Source: an uncultured Eubacterium sp. (lineage in GTDB: Bacteria; Bacillota; Clostridia; Peptostreptococcales; Anaerovoracaceae). From it: a stretch of DNA of 29,608 nucleotides. A model generated the notes under the pieces. It saw only the letters and a program-made list of their open reading frames with translations. It was not told the origin of the DNA and made no database searches. Location: contig CALBGO010000005.1 of assembly GCA_937894585.1 (NCBI GenBank), forward strand, positions 1 to 29,608, in the 5' to 3' direction. A program made the translations under genes and the position numbers. The stretch's first letter is position 1, and each line of letters begins with the position of its first letter. This document shows, one piece after another, positions 14,761-22,389 of the stretch.

Positions 14761-16134
14761 ATGAAGAAAGTATTGAAACGGACAATTGCAGTTTGGACTA
14801 TGGCAGCAGTGCTTGTACTCGGTATTCTGCCGGGCGCAGAGGTTTTGCACGGATTTGGCTTTGGCGGGGATATATTCGGCGGAATGCAGGTTTTCGGTTC
14901 AGAAACCAAAAGACCTTCTGTCACTGCAAGAGGCGCTGTGGTCTATTGCCGAAATACAGGAGAAATCGTATATTCCAAAAACCGGGATGTGAAGTATTCG
15001 CCTTACAGCATAACGAAGCTGATGACGGTTCTTCTTGCGGTACAGAATCTGCCTCTGGACAAAGAAATTACTGTGTCTGCCGAAGCGGCGGCTCAGAAAG
15101 AAGCGTCCATGAATCTGAAAGAAGGGGAAATTCTGACGGTCAGGGATTTAATTTACGGAGCAATGCTGCCTTCGGGAAATGATGCGGCTTATGCGCTTGC
15201 GGAGGCGGTATCGGGCAGTAAAGAAGCGTTTGTAAAGCTGATGAACAAGACTGCGGAGAATATCGGCTGTGAAAACACACAGTTTAAGAATCCGCACGGA
15301 ATGAAGGAAAAGGGGCATTATACCACAGCCTATGATATGATGCTGATTACAAAGGCGGCCCTTTCCGATGATACAGTACGCAAAGCGGCGGGGGCGGTCT
15401 CTTATACCGTGAAGAAAACCAATAAGAGCAAAGCGCGGAAACTGAAAACCCACATCAGTTTTTTGGAAGATAAAAATTCTGGTGTCTACGCCGGAAAAAC
15501 GGGTTATTGGGATGACACCAGCTGCAGTATTGCGCTGGGTTACCGCAAAGACGGTCTGCAGCTTTTTGTAGTGCTACTTGGCGATACGGCGGAAGAAAGA
15601 AGCAGGGATGTGGATAAGCTGCTTTCTTATACGTCATCTAAGGTGGAAGGCGTGAAAGTAATCGGAAAGAATAAAGAAGAAGGTAAGGTTCGTATCAAGC
15701 ACGGCGCAAAGACCAGTCTAAAAGCTTATACTGCGGAAGCCGGATATGCCTACCTTCCGAAAGAGGGCTCAAAATCTTTAATCAGTACAAAAACCGTTAT
15801 GCGCAGTGATGTGGAGGCTCCGGTTAAGGCAGGAACCGTGGTGGGCACGATGGAGATTTATGCGGCGGATGAGCTGGTAAACCAGGTAGACCTGATTATC
15901 AGGGAAGATGTGGAAGAAGGCTGGTTTACTTCTTATCTGGGCATATCCAATTTTGCGGCTGTTTTGATCGGCATCGGAGCAGTAATCTTTCTGCTTCTTC
16001 TGCTGTGGATTTCGGCAATGCGTGCAAAAGCGCGCCGTATAAAGAAACGGCGCCGTCAGCAGAAAATTATGGAGATTGCTATGGAGGAAATCCGCCGCGA
16101 GCAGGAGCAGAGAGAAAGGGGCTGGCGTTTCTGA
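14761..16134 (+). CDS. Membrane-anchored D-alanyl-D-alanine carboxypeptidase, S11 family
   Basis: The 457-aa paralogue of the preceding gene starts 24 bp after it. After a signal peptide come SxxK (Ser83-Ile-Thr-Lys86), SGN (138-140) and KTG (246-248). A C-terminal extracellular region (about 290-390, PBP5_C-like) leads to a single transmembrane helix (about 397-418) and a strongly basic, Glu/Arg-rich cytoplasmic tail of some 39 residues. Canonical PBP5 uses an amphipathic helix as anchor; a true TM segment with charged tail is the DacF/DacB-like arrangement in Gram-positives. It trims pentapeptides during growth or sporulation. The RBS is a GGGAG about 13 bases upstream, on the long side. 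The stop is one base from the uvrC ATG. Confidence 0.9.
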   Translation: MKKVLKRTIAVWTMAAVLVLGILPGAEVLHGFGFGGDIFGGMQVFGSETKRPSVTARGAVVYCRNTGEIVYSKNRDVKYSPYSITKLMTVLLAVQNLPLDKEITVSAEAAAQKEASMNLKEGEILTVRDLIYGAMLPSGNDAAYALAEAVSGSKEAFVKLMNKTAENIGCENTQFKNPHGMKEKGHYTTAYDMMLITKAALSDDTVRKAAGAVSYTVKKTNKSKARKLKTHISFLEDKNSGVYAGKTGYWDDTSCSIALGYRKDGLQLFVVLLGDTAEERSRDVDKLLSYTSSKVEGVKVIGKNKEEGKVRIKHGAKTSLKAYTAEAGYAYLPKEGSKSLISTKTVMRSDVEAPVKAGTVVGTMEIYAADELVNQVDLIIREDVEEGWFTSYLGISNFAAVLIGIGAVIFLLLLLWISAMRAKARRIKKRRRQQKIMEIAMEEIRREQEQRERGWRF

Positions 16135-16135
16135 T

Positions 16136-17971
16136 ATGTTTGATATCAAAGAAAATCTGAAAAAGCTTCCGGACTGTCCGGGAGTGTATCTGCATAAAGA
16201 CCGGCTGGGGCAGGTTATCTATGTGGGAAAAGCAGTTTCTTTAAGAAATCGTGTACGCCAGTATTTTCAGAGTGCGGCAAAGACTAATCCCAAGGTGCGC
16301 GCTCTGGTTTCCAATATAGCGGAGTTTGAGTATATTACATGCAGTACGGAAATGGAAGCGCTGATTTTGGAGTGCAACCTGATTAAAAAGTATATGCCCA
16401 AATACAATGTGCTGCTGCGGGACGACAAGACTTACCCTTATATCAAGGTCACTGTTTCCGAGGAGTTTCCCCGGGTCATCAAGACCAGAATGATTGCGAA
16501 AGACGGCAGCAGGTATTTTGGACCCTACAGCGATGCCGGCGCAGTGAACCGTATTGTAGAGCTTCTTTCGGGTATTTATTCTTTGAAACGGTGCAGCGCG
16601 CAGACTTTTCCGGCAGGACACAGACCCTGCCTGAATTATCATATCAATCAGTGCAGGGGTGTATGCGCGGGAAAAGTCAGCCGTAAAGAGTATATGGAGT
16701 CCATTGAAAAGGTGCTGGAATTTTTAGGGGGAAAAGAAAAACCTCTGCTTAAAAGTCTCGAGGGAAAAATGCAGGAGGCTTCTGAAAAACTGGATTTTGA
16801 AGAGGCTGCAAAATACAGAGACTATATTATTTCCATCAAGGCAATTTCGGAAACCCAGCGGGTTACTATGATCCACGACAAAGATCTGGATGTGGTTCTG
16901 CCTGTGAAAGATGCGGAAAACTCCTTTATCGCACTGTTTACGGTCAGGGACGGAAAGCTTTCCGGAAGGGAGACTTTTCAGATACAGACCGGCGAGGCAG
17001 ATGACCGGTCGGAGATGGTGTCTGAGTTTATTAAGCAGTATTACAGCCAGTGGGCAGTGGTTCCTCCGGAAATTCTTGTAGAGCAGGAGCTTTCCGAGAA
17101 AGAACTGTTAGAGGAGTTTTTAAGCAGGGAAGGCAGAAAGGTGCGTATCTTTGTACCGCAGAAGGGTGAAAAACGGGCGCTTCTTTCCATGGCGCAGAGC
17201 GACTGCGTGGAAATGGTGAAGACTCTGTCGGAAAAAGCAAGGCTTAATGAAGAAAAACAGAGCGCTGTCAGCGCGCAGGTTGCGGAGGTGCTGCGGCAGG
17301 CAGGATACGCGCCTTCTGAAAAAAGGGCTTTCCGCATAGAATCTTATGATATTTCCAATACTAACGGAGTGGATTCCGTAGGCGCTATGGTGGTCTTTGA
17401 AGGACTTAAGAAAATCAGAAAGGACTATCGCCGCTTTAAGATTAAAACGGTGGAAGGCCCCGACGATTACGGAAGCCTGCAGGAGATGCTTTACAGGAGA
17501 TTTCGCAGGGCAAAGGAGGGTGATCCTGCTTTTATCAAAATGCCCGACGCTATCTTTATGGACGGCGGACAGGGTCAGGTAAGCGCGGCGCGGAAAGTGC
17601 TTTCCGCTATGAATCTGGACATCCCTGTTGTCGGTATGGCAAAGGATGACAGCCACAGAACCCGGGCTATTGTCTTTGAGGACGGAAGGGAAATGCTTCT
17701 TCGGGAGCGTCCGATTCTGTTTCGGTATGCAGGTACAATTCAGGAAGAGGTGCATCGGTTTGCTATCGATTATCACAGAAATCTGCGCAGCAAAAATGCT
17801 ATCCGTTCTGTGCTGGATAATATCAGCGGTGTGGGACCGACCAGAAGAAACGCCCTTTTAAATCATTTCGGAACCATTGAAAAGATTAAGAAAGCAGGCA
17901 GGGAAGAGCTGATGGAGGTTCCGGGAATTACAGAGCGTATCGCAGAAAATATCATAGAATATTTTGGTTGA
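16136..17971 (+). CDS. uvrC: Excinuclease ABC subunit C
   Basis: The 611-aa nuclease of nucleotide excision repair cuts on both sides of a lesion recognised by UvrAB. Domains in order are the N-terminal GIY-YIG nuclease (about 15-95, GVYLHKD then VIYVGKA), a cysteine-bearing linker, a UVR UvrB-binding motif (about 200-235), the RNase-H-like 3'-5' nuclease half (about 400-540, ESYDISNTNG and MDGGQGQ) and tandem helix-hairpin-helix DNA binding at the end. Four cysteines in the linker follow C-x11-C-x7-C-x3-C, the spacing reported for the UvrC iron-sulfur cluster. I chose ATG 16136, one base after the previous stop (TGATATG), giving the normal length; an upstream frame start at 16076 overlaps the carboxypeptidase. 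Confidence 0.95.
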   Translation: MFDIKENLKKLPDCPGVYLHKDRLGQVIYVGKAVSLRNRVRQYFQSAAKTNPKVRALVSNIAEFEYITCSTEMEALILECNLIKKYMPKYNVLLRDDKTYPYIKVTVSEEFPRVIKTRMIAKDGSRYFGPYSDAGAVNRIVELLSGIYSLKRCSAQTFPAGHRPCLNYHINQCRGVCAGKVSRKEYMESIEKVLEFLGGKEKPLLKSLEGKMQEASEKLDFEEAAKYRDYIISIKAISETQRVTMIHDKDLDVVLPVKDAENSFIALFTVRDGKLSGRETFQIQTGEADDRSEMVSEFIKQYYSQWAVVPPEILVEQELSEKELLEEFLSREGRKVRIFVPQKGEKRALLSMAQSDCVEMVKTLSEKARLNEEKQSAVSAQVAEVLRQAGYAPSEKRAFRIESYDISNTNGVDSVGAMVVFEGLKKIRKDYRRFKIKTVEGPDDYGSLQEMLYRRFRRAKEGDPAFIKMPDAIFMDGGQGQVSAARKVLSAMNLDIPVVGMAKDDSHRTRAIVFEDGREMLLRERPILFRYAGTIQEEVHRFAIDYHRNLRSKNAIRSVLDNISGVGPTRRNALLNHFGTIEKIKKAGREELMEVPGITERIAENIIEYFG

Positions 17972-17996
17972 TAAATTCGCAGTTTGATAGTATACT
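17968..17996 (+). promoter_or_regulatory. Promoter of the DUF1292 gene
   Basis: TTGATA (17968-17973), 17-bp spacer, TATACT (17991-17996). The -35 overlaps the uvrC stop codon; the start is 52 bp downstream. Confidence 0.72.
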
Positions 17997-18048
17997 ATAT
18001 AGAAAATAACGAAAACCTGTATGATGCAGGTTGTATGGAGGACTAAAA

Positions 18049-18321
18049 ATGGCTGAAAACAAAAATAATCCGCAGGAAGAGGCTGATATCATCACTTTGG
18101 AATTCGATGACGGTGTTGAACTGGAATGCGAAATCATGGGTGTATTTGACTGTGACGGAAAGGACTACATTGCGCTGATTCCGCTGGATGATTCCGATGA
18201 TGTATATATTTACGGATATAACGAAGTCGGCGACGACGAGTTTGAACTGGTTGACATCGAAGATGAAGATCTGTTCGAACATGTAGTGCAGGAATTCGAA
18301 GCAATTATGGCTGAAGAATAA
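18049..18321 (+). CDS. DUF1292 family small acidic protein
   Basis: The protein is 90 aa, very rich in Asp/Glu, with the DUF1292 pattern: an ITLEFDDGVELECEIMGVF strand pair, then YIALIPLDDSDDVYIYGY and a final ELVDIEDEDLFEHV segment. The family is widespread in Bacillota, cytosolic, and without an established function. The start at 18049 has GGAGG seven bases upstream; an in-frame ATG 18 bases earlier would swallow this RBS. It follows uvrC by 77 bp but has its own promoter, and is followed by a long hairpin. Confidence 0.85.
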   Translation: MAENKNNPQEEADIITLEFDDGVELECEIMGVFDCDGKDYIALIPLDDSDDVYIYGYNEVGDDEFELVDIEDEDLFEHVVQEFEAIMAEE

Positions 18322-18359
18322 TCCGGCAGATTAAGAAATTCGATTTGGAAAGTAAAGGA

Positions 18360-18415
18360 GCTGCCTGTATGGGACATCCGGCGTATCATTGTGCCGGGAT
18401 TTCCATACAGGCAGC
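18360..18415. terminator. Long stem-loop after the DUF1292 gene
   Basis: GCTGCCTGTATGG (18360-18372) pairs perfectly with CCATACAGGCAGC (18403-18415), with an inner CCGGC/GCCGG stem (18378-18382 with 18393-18397). It lacks a clear T-run, so it may be a weak terminator, an RNA-stabilising structure or a structured RNA rather than a canonical terminator. Confidence 0.5.
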
Positions 18416-18492
18416 CCTCTTGATATTTGCGAAAGGAACTTACATTCCGATTCCGATATGAAAGAACTGCTCCCGAAAAGAGTTTTTCTTTG

Positions 18493-18651
18493 TTATTTTT
18501 TGCAGTTTCTGACGGCAGCTGTTGTAACCAGAAGACAGACGATAAGTCCTGCGTAATAATAGGTTTTTCCCGTCAGCAAAATACCGCGGATTGCGTAGAT
18601 GTCCAAGATAATCATAAATATACTGAGCAGCACATACTTTATATTCCACAT
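18493..18651 (-). CDS. Small two-helix membrane protein, unknown function
   Basis: The protein is 52 aa. I chose the ATG at 18651 because AGGAG lies about 7 bases upstream; the frame is open further upstream without RBS. Two hydrophobic helices (about 6-22 and 28-46) are linked by a short polar turn (RGILLTGKTYYY), and the end is basic (RNCKK). A TATAAT at 18700-18695 on the minus strand, 44 bp before the start, with a mediocre TGTATT -35 could drive it. It is convergent to the DUF1292 gene. I do not recognise the family. Confidence 0.6.
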   Translation of the reverse strand: MWNIKYVLLSIFMIILDIYAIRGILLTGKTYYYAGLIVCLLVTTAAVRNCKK

Positions 18652-18868
18652 AAACGGCTCCTTTATCCTGTTTTTGAAAAAAGTTATTTTAACTATTATA
18701 TCATATTTTACGCAGAGAATACAGTATTGTTTTTTTGATAAAAATCGAGTAAAGTATAGATGTATTGTGACAGCAGATAAATAAGCCGGAATGCAGTCGA
18801 CCTGACCGGCTGTCAGATACATAGATTATAAGTGTTATTGCAGAAGAATAACAGAATGGAGAATTTTT

Positions 18869-20248
18869 GTGAAGAAATATGATGTTATTATCGCCGGCGC
18901 AGGTGCCAGCGGTGTTTTTATGTCTTATGAAATGACAAAGCTGGAAAACAGGGCTTCTGTCCTGATGTTAGATAAGGGTGCGCCTCTCGAAAAGAGAATC
19001 TGCCCGATTAAGGCAGGCAAGACCAAAGCCTGTATCAAGTGCAGACCATGTCATATTATGAACGGATACGGCGGTGCAGGTACGCTGTCTGACGGTAAAT
19101 ATAATATTACGACGCAGTTTGGAGGTGACCTGCATCAGTATGTGGGAACCGAACAGGCGATGGAACTGATGGAATATGTGGACAGTGTGCTGTGCAGTAT
19201 GGGCGGCTCCGAAGCGCGTCTTTACTCTACTGCAAGCAGTGATTTGAAAACGAAGTGTCTGCAGCACGATTTACATCTTTTGGAGGCGAAGGTGCGTCAT
19301 CTGGGGACTGACAGAAATGTTCAGATTCTGGGAAAGATTTTTGATTATATCAAGGACCGCATCGATACATTGTTTTATACGACCATTGAAGATGTGAACC
19401 GTCTGGATGACGGAAGCTTTCATGTGATTACGGATAAAGGCGAATTTTTGTGTGATAATCTGGTGCTGGCAACAGGCCGCTCCGGATCAAAGTGGGTTTC
19501 CATGGTTTGTGATAAGCTGGGCGTGGAGCAGAAAAAGAACCGGGTGGATATCGGTGTCAGAGTGGAGCTTCCGGCAGAGGTGTTTAAGCATATTACAGAC
19601 GATGTTTACGAGAGTAAAATCGTTTACAAAACAGACCGTTACAACGATCTGGTGCGTACCTTCTGTATGAATCCTTACGGAGAAGTGGTATCGGAAAACA
19701 CCAACGGAATTGTAACCGTAAACGGTCACAGCTATGCGGACCCTGCCCTGCATACGGAAAACACCAATTTTGCGCTGCTGGTATCCAATAAGTTTACGGA
19801 GCCTTTTGAGGACAGCAACGAATACGGCGAGTCCATTGCAAGACTTTCCAATATGCTGGGCGGCGGCGTTCTGCTGCAGCGTTTCGGAGACCTTGTCAAA
19901 GGCCGCAGAAGCAGCGAACGGAGAATGCAGAAATGTTTTACAAGACCTACTCTTGCGGCAACACCGGGAGATTTGAGTCTGGTAATTCCGAAGCGTCAGC
20001 TGGACAGTATTATTGAGATGATTTATGCTCTGGATAAAATTGCGCCGGGTACAGCAAACGAAGATACTCTGCTTTACGGTGTGGAAGTGAAATTCTATAA
20101 TTCGAAGGTAAATGTAGATGAAAATCTCAGAACCTGTGTGCCGGGTCTGTATGCTCTGGGTGACGGATCAGGCGTAACCCACTCTCTTTCCCAGGCTTCC
20201 GCAAGCGGCGTATATGTAGGCAGAATTCTAGCCGAGCAGTATAAATAA
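18869..20248 (+). CDS. FAD-dependent dehydrogenase, COG2509 type (NAD(P)/FAD-dependent oxidoreductase)
   Basis: The 459-aa flavoprotein has an N-terminal Rossmann fold, VIIAGAGASGVFMSYE (about 6-21), a second nucleotide/flavin strand LVLATGRSGSKW near 205-216 and a C-terminal FAD motif GLYALGDGSGVTHSLSQASA close to the end. It fits COG2509, uncharacterised FAD-dependent dehydrogenases. Substrate is unknown. Four cysteines near the FAD-binding segment (Cys45, Cys55, Cys58, Cys61; C-x9-C-x2-C-x2-C) precede GYGGAGTLSDGK and could bind a metal or iron-sulfur cluster, which is inference. The start is GTG with GGAG seven bases upstream. It is monocistronic, followed by a long hairpin. Confidence 0.85.
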   Translation: MKKYDVIIAGAGASGVFMSYEMTKLENRASVLMLDKGAPLEKRICPIKAGKTKACIKCRPCHIMNGYGGAGTLSDGKYNITTQFGGDLHQYVGTEQAMELMEYVDSVLCSMGGSEARLYSTASSDLKTKCLQHDLHLLEAKVRHLGTDRNVQILGKIFDYIKDRIDTLFYTTIEDVNRLDDGSFHVITDKGEFLCDNLVLATGRSGSKWVSMVCDKLGVEQKKNRVDIGVRVELPAEVFKHITDDVYESKIVYKTDRYNDLVRTFCMNPYGEVVSENTNGIVTVNGHSYADPALHTENTNFALLVSNKFTEPFEDSNEYGESIARLSNMLGGGVLLQRFGDLVKGRRSSERRMQKCFTRPTLAATPGDLSLVIPKRQLDSIIEMIYALDKIAPGTANEDTLLYGVEVKFYNSKVNVDENLRTCVPGLYALGDGSGVTHSLSQASASGVYVGRILAEQYK

Positions 20249-20259
20249 ATGATAAGATT

Positions 20260-20298
20260 AGAGACCGGTTTTTCGCGGATTTGAAAGAACCGGTCTCT
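20260..20298 (+). terminator. Terminator-like stem after the FAD dehydrogenase gene
   Basis: AGAGACCGGTT (20260-20270) pairs with AACCGGTCTCT (20288-20298); TTC/GAA pairs can extend the stem inward. It lacks an immediate T-run but is followed by pyrimidine-rich DNA. Confidence 0.65.
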
Positions 20299-20306
20299 GC
20301 TATACC

Positions 20307-20350
20307 TTCCTTTCCTTTCCTTTCCTTTCCTTTCCTTTCCTTTCCTTTCC
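20307..20350. repeat. Pentanucleotide tandem repeat (TTTCC)8
   Basis: Eight perfect TTTCC units cover 20311-20350, preceded by a truncated TTCC, followed by TTCTTCTCTTCTTC. Such a tract is prone to replication slippage. It lies downstream of a terminator and not next to an obvious start codon. Confidence 0.95.
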
Positions 20351-20518
20351 TTCTTCTCTTCTTCTATATATGTTTTTGCTTTTTTCGTAATGCTGTTTTA
20401 TGGCGCATGAGAAAAAAGAGAGTAGGGGAAAAAGCCGGAAGGAAACGGTGTCGGGGAGAAAAGCGGAGAAAAAGTTTGGCATAAACAAAAAAATGTTTGG
20501 GAAAAGGGTGGAGTTTAT

Positions 20519-20558
20519 AATTAGGTTAGAAAAATAATTCTAACCTAATTTTTTTTTA
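20519..20558 (+). terminator. Strong intrinsic terminator at the junction
   Basis: AATTAGGTTAGAA (20519-20531) pairs perfectly with TTCTAACCTAATT (20538-20550) around a 6-nt loop, followed by TTTTTTTATT. It insulates what follows from upstream transcription. Confidence 0.85.
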
Positions 20559-20673
20559 TTCAAATTTCAACGGTTTCGGGCATTTCTCTTAAATGTGCGT
20601 TGACAAGATTTTACATTTCCATCAGAAAAAATGGTTATGAAAATCTTGCATAATTTTAGCCTTGAAATTTGGG

Positions 20674-20691
20674 GGGAGACAAATGTCTCCC
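20674..20691. repeat. Perfect hairpin GGGAGAC-AAAT-GTCTCCC
   Basis: A 7-bp GC-rich stem with an AAAT loop lies directly before the hexamer repeat, with no T-run on the plus strand. It could be an operator, an origin element or an mRNA leader structure. Confidence 0.6.
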
Positions 20692-20692
20692 A

Positions 20693-20751
20693 TAGTTATA
20701 GTAGAGCTATAGTTAGAGTTAGAGTTAAAGCTATAGTTAAAGTTAAAGTTA
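20693..20751 (+). repeat. Hexamer tandem repeat [GAT]AG[TC]TA with a 24-bp higher-order unit
   Basis: Eight contiguous hexamers occupy 20704-20751: GAGCTA, TAGTTA, GAGTTA, GAGTTA, then AAGCTA, TAGTTA, AAGTTA, AAGTTA. They form two 24-bp units that differ only by G-to-A at the start of three hexamers. A further TAGTTA lies at 20693-20698. The array sits just upstream of the first gene of the replication module, where iterons or partition sites are often found. Confidence 0.85.
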
Positions 20752-20778
20752 AAGAAAAGAAGAAAGGAGAGGGATACA

Positions 20779-21012
20779 TTGGGAAACTCAAAAATTTGGA
20801 ATAAAGAAAAACGAGAAGAATTGGAATATTTATTGAAAGAGGGATATCGTGTACCGTACATAGCAAAAATGTTTCAGTTGAGTCCTGCAACAATCTATAG
20901 AGAGTTGAAGTATGTTTTAACAGAAAAAGAATACGAAGGCAGACAATTTGTAAAGTATTCTGTAGAGCGAGCAATCAACAAAGACATTGAGACTATTAAA
21001 GGGGAGAACTAA
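20779..21012 (+). CDS. Small helix-turn-helix DNA-binding protein
   Basis: The 77-aa protein has a clear HTH at about 14-45 (EYLLKEGYRVPYIAKMFQLS then PATIYRELK), resembling the N-terminal HTH of IS30-type transposases and Tn3/Hin-like resolvase tails. No catalytic domain follows. The likely start is TTG with GGAGAGG about 9 bases upstream. The stop overlaps the initiator start as TAATG, so the two are co-translated. It may regulate the replication gene, or bind the hexamer repeats that end 27 bp upstream of its start; both are inference. Confidence 0.7.
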   Translation: MGNSKIWNKEKREELEYLLKEGYRVPYIAKMFQLSPATIYRELKYVLTEKEYEGRQFVKYSVERAINKDIETIKGEN

Positions 21013-21845
21013 TGTGTGCTGCGAATAATACGAAGTATTGGTATTTTAGATTTCGTGACAATTTTTTTAATGATCCAAGCGTTATAAAAATGCAGATGAT
21101 ACCGGGCGGATTTGAATTTCTGTTGATTTTGCTTAAGCTGTATGCGTTAAGTACAAATACACATGGAATTTTGAAGATACCGATTGGTCCGGATGGGAAT
21201 ATTGATATTACAGTTCTTTCTGCTATGCTTGGAAATTTACACTCGATTACGATTGTTGGATGTGCGATGGAATACTTTATCAACCACGGTTTTATTGAAT
21301 TGGTGCAGGAAAATGATGAAATTCTGATTATTTGTGCGGAAGTGCAGAATATGATTGGAACTTCTACAAAAAAAGCTGATAGAAAAAGAGAGTGCAGAAA
21401 GAATCATGAGAATCTTATCGTATCGGAAAATCCGGAAATAGTGCAAGGAGAAATTGCAGAACGTGAAGCATATGGTGAGTTTAAGAATGTGTATCTGACA
21501 ATGGAGGAACATCTGAAATTCTTTAATCGTTATGAAAATGCACAGGCAATTCTGCAGCGGGTATCTGTTTGGAAGGCACGTAAGAACGTAGACAATAAAA
21601 ACAATGATTATGCCACCTTGTTAAAGTTTGCAGATAAGGACGGGAAACTGAAACAATCGGAGATTGAAAAAAGACGCATTTGTTATGAACGGTATAAGAG
21701 GGAAGCAGCTGCAGGTTTTTTACCGCCGGATTCGGTAAAAGAAATTCTAACGGAAATGCAGTTTGAAGAACTTGTTAGGATTGCAGAAGAACAGATGGCG
21801 AAGGAATTTGGAGAGAGGAGAAAGCAAGATGAAAGCGGAAACTGA
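21012..21845 (+). CDS. Phage replisome organiser-like replication initiation protein
   Basis: The 277-aa protein's N-terminal part (about 8-118: KYWYFRFRDNFFNDPSVIKM, then GGFEFLLILLKLYALS and HGILKIP) matches the phage replisome organiser N-terminal domain found in phage and plasmid-type initiators of Bacillota; this is a winged-helix DNA-binding domain. A charged linker follows. A C-terminal domain at about 154-214 (YGEFKNVYLT then DYATLLKFADKDGK) is of a type common in replication proteins and recurs as a separate gene at 24249. It probably binds the origin and recruits the helicase loader. RBS GGGGAG precedes the ATG, which overlaps the preceding stop. Confidence 0.78.
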   Translation: MCAANNTKYWYFRFRDNFFNDPSVIKMQMIPGGFEFLLILLKLYALSTNTHGILKIPIGPDGNIDITVLSAMLGNLHSITIVGCAMEYFINHGFIELVQENDEILIICAEVQNMIGTSTKKADRKRECRKNHENLIVSENPEIVQGEIAEREAYGEFKNVYLTMEEHLKFFNRYENAQAILQRVSVWKARKNVDNKNNDYATLLKFADKDGKLKQSEIEKRRICYERYKREAAAGFLPPDSVKEILTEMQFEELVRIAEEQMAKEFGERRKQDESGN

Positions 21846-21897
21846 AATTATTCATCATGCTGAAATTCAAAATAAAGTGACTGCAGAGCGGGTGTAG
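21829..21897 (+). CDS. Possible 22-aa peptide overlapping the initiator gene end
   Basis: A short ORF (MKAETEIIHHAEIQNKVTAE then RV) with AGGAG about 9 bases before its ATG overlaps the initiator's last 17 bases. Polar composition, no recognised motif. Existence rests on RBS and position only. Confidence 0.3.
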   Translation: MKAETEIIHHAEIQNKVTAERV

Positions 21898-21923
21898 GTA
21901 CAGATGCAGGAGGGGACGGACAC

Positions 21924-22367
21924 ATGGGAAGGAAAGGAAGATTTTATGGTTTTGACCTGGCGAAACCGATTTATGATGCCTGCAAGGAAAGTATAAAAGC
22001 CTATCCGTATCTGAAGGATGTGCAGGAGAATCTGGACCGGATCAGTGGCTTTCGGAAAGATTATGCAGATCAGGTGATCAGACGGGTTGCTTTAGAGCAG
22101 AGGATTCAGGAAATTGAAGATGCGTTTGAACAGGTTCCGGAAAGTTATCGTGAGGCTGTGAAGTATTATCTTTTCACGAAAGACACGAATGAAATAAGGC
22201 GATATAAAGTGCGGACTGTGTTTGGACGAGACTTTCAGGAAACTGCAATCTGGGTACGGAAACTGATTTATCTATATGCAAAACAGATTGGATATCCGGT
22301 ATCTTGCAGAAGTACAGAACACGAGCTTGTGATTGACGATGATGGTAATTTGAATTTCTTATGGTAG
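21924..22367 (+). CDS. Unknown protein, resembling phage ArpU/RinA-like regulators in part
   Basis: The 147-aa protein begins MGRKGRFYGFDLAKPIYDAC. The middle (about 51-85) is a helical stretch, RRVALEQRIQEIEDAFEQVP followed by ESYREAVKYYLF, that recalls the ArpU/RinA/DUF722-type small regulators of phage late genes, ending with a basic-aromatic RKLIYLYAKQIGY helix. This similarity is only impressionistic. The start has AGGAGGGG about 11 bases upstream. It lies between the initiator and parA on the same strand. Confidence 0.65.
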   Translation: MGRKGRFYGFDLAKPIYDACKESIKAYPYLKDVQENLDRISGFRKDYADQVIRRVALEQRIQEIEDAFEQVPESYREAVKYYLFTKDTNEIRRYKVRTVFGRDFQETAIWVRKLIYLYAKQIGYPVSCRSTEHELVIDDDGNLNFLW

Positions 22368-22389
22368 AAGTTAAACAGGAGGTGCATTT

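Larger units (their letters stand above)
20249..20778. other. Noncoding junction between chromosome-like and mobile-element-like DNA
   Basis: The 530-bp stretch contains the stem-loop after the FAD gene, a pentanucleotide tract, a strong terminator, a hairpin and hexamer repeats (listed separately). Frames through the TTTCC tract give low-complexity SFPFL peptides and are rejected. A TTGACA at 20600-20605 has no matching -10. No att site or tRNA could be recognised. Confidence 0.5.

Noticed and set aside
20281..20488. Low-complexity frames over the TTTCC tract on both strands
   Set aside because: The peptides (SFPFL or KERKG repeats) merely translate the pentanucleotide array.
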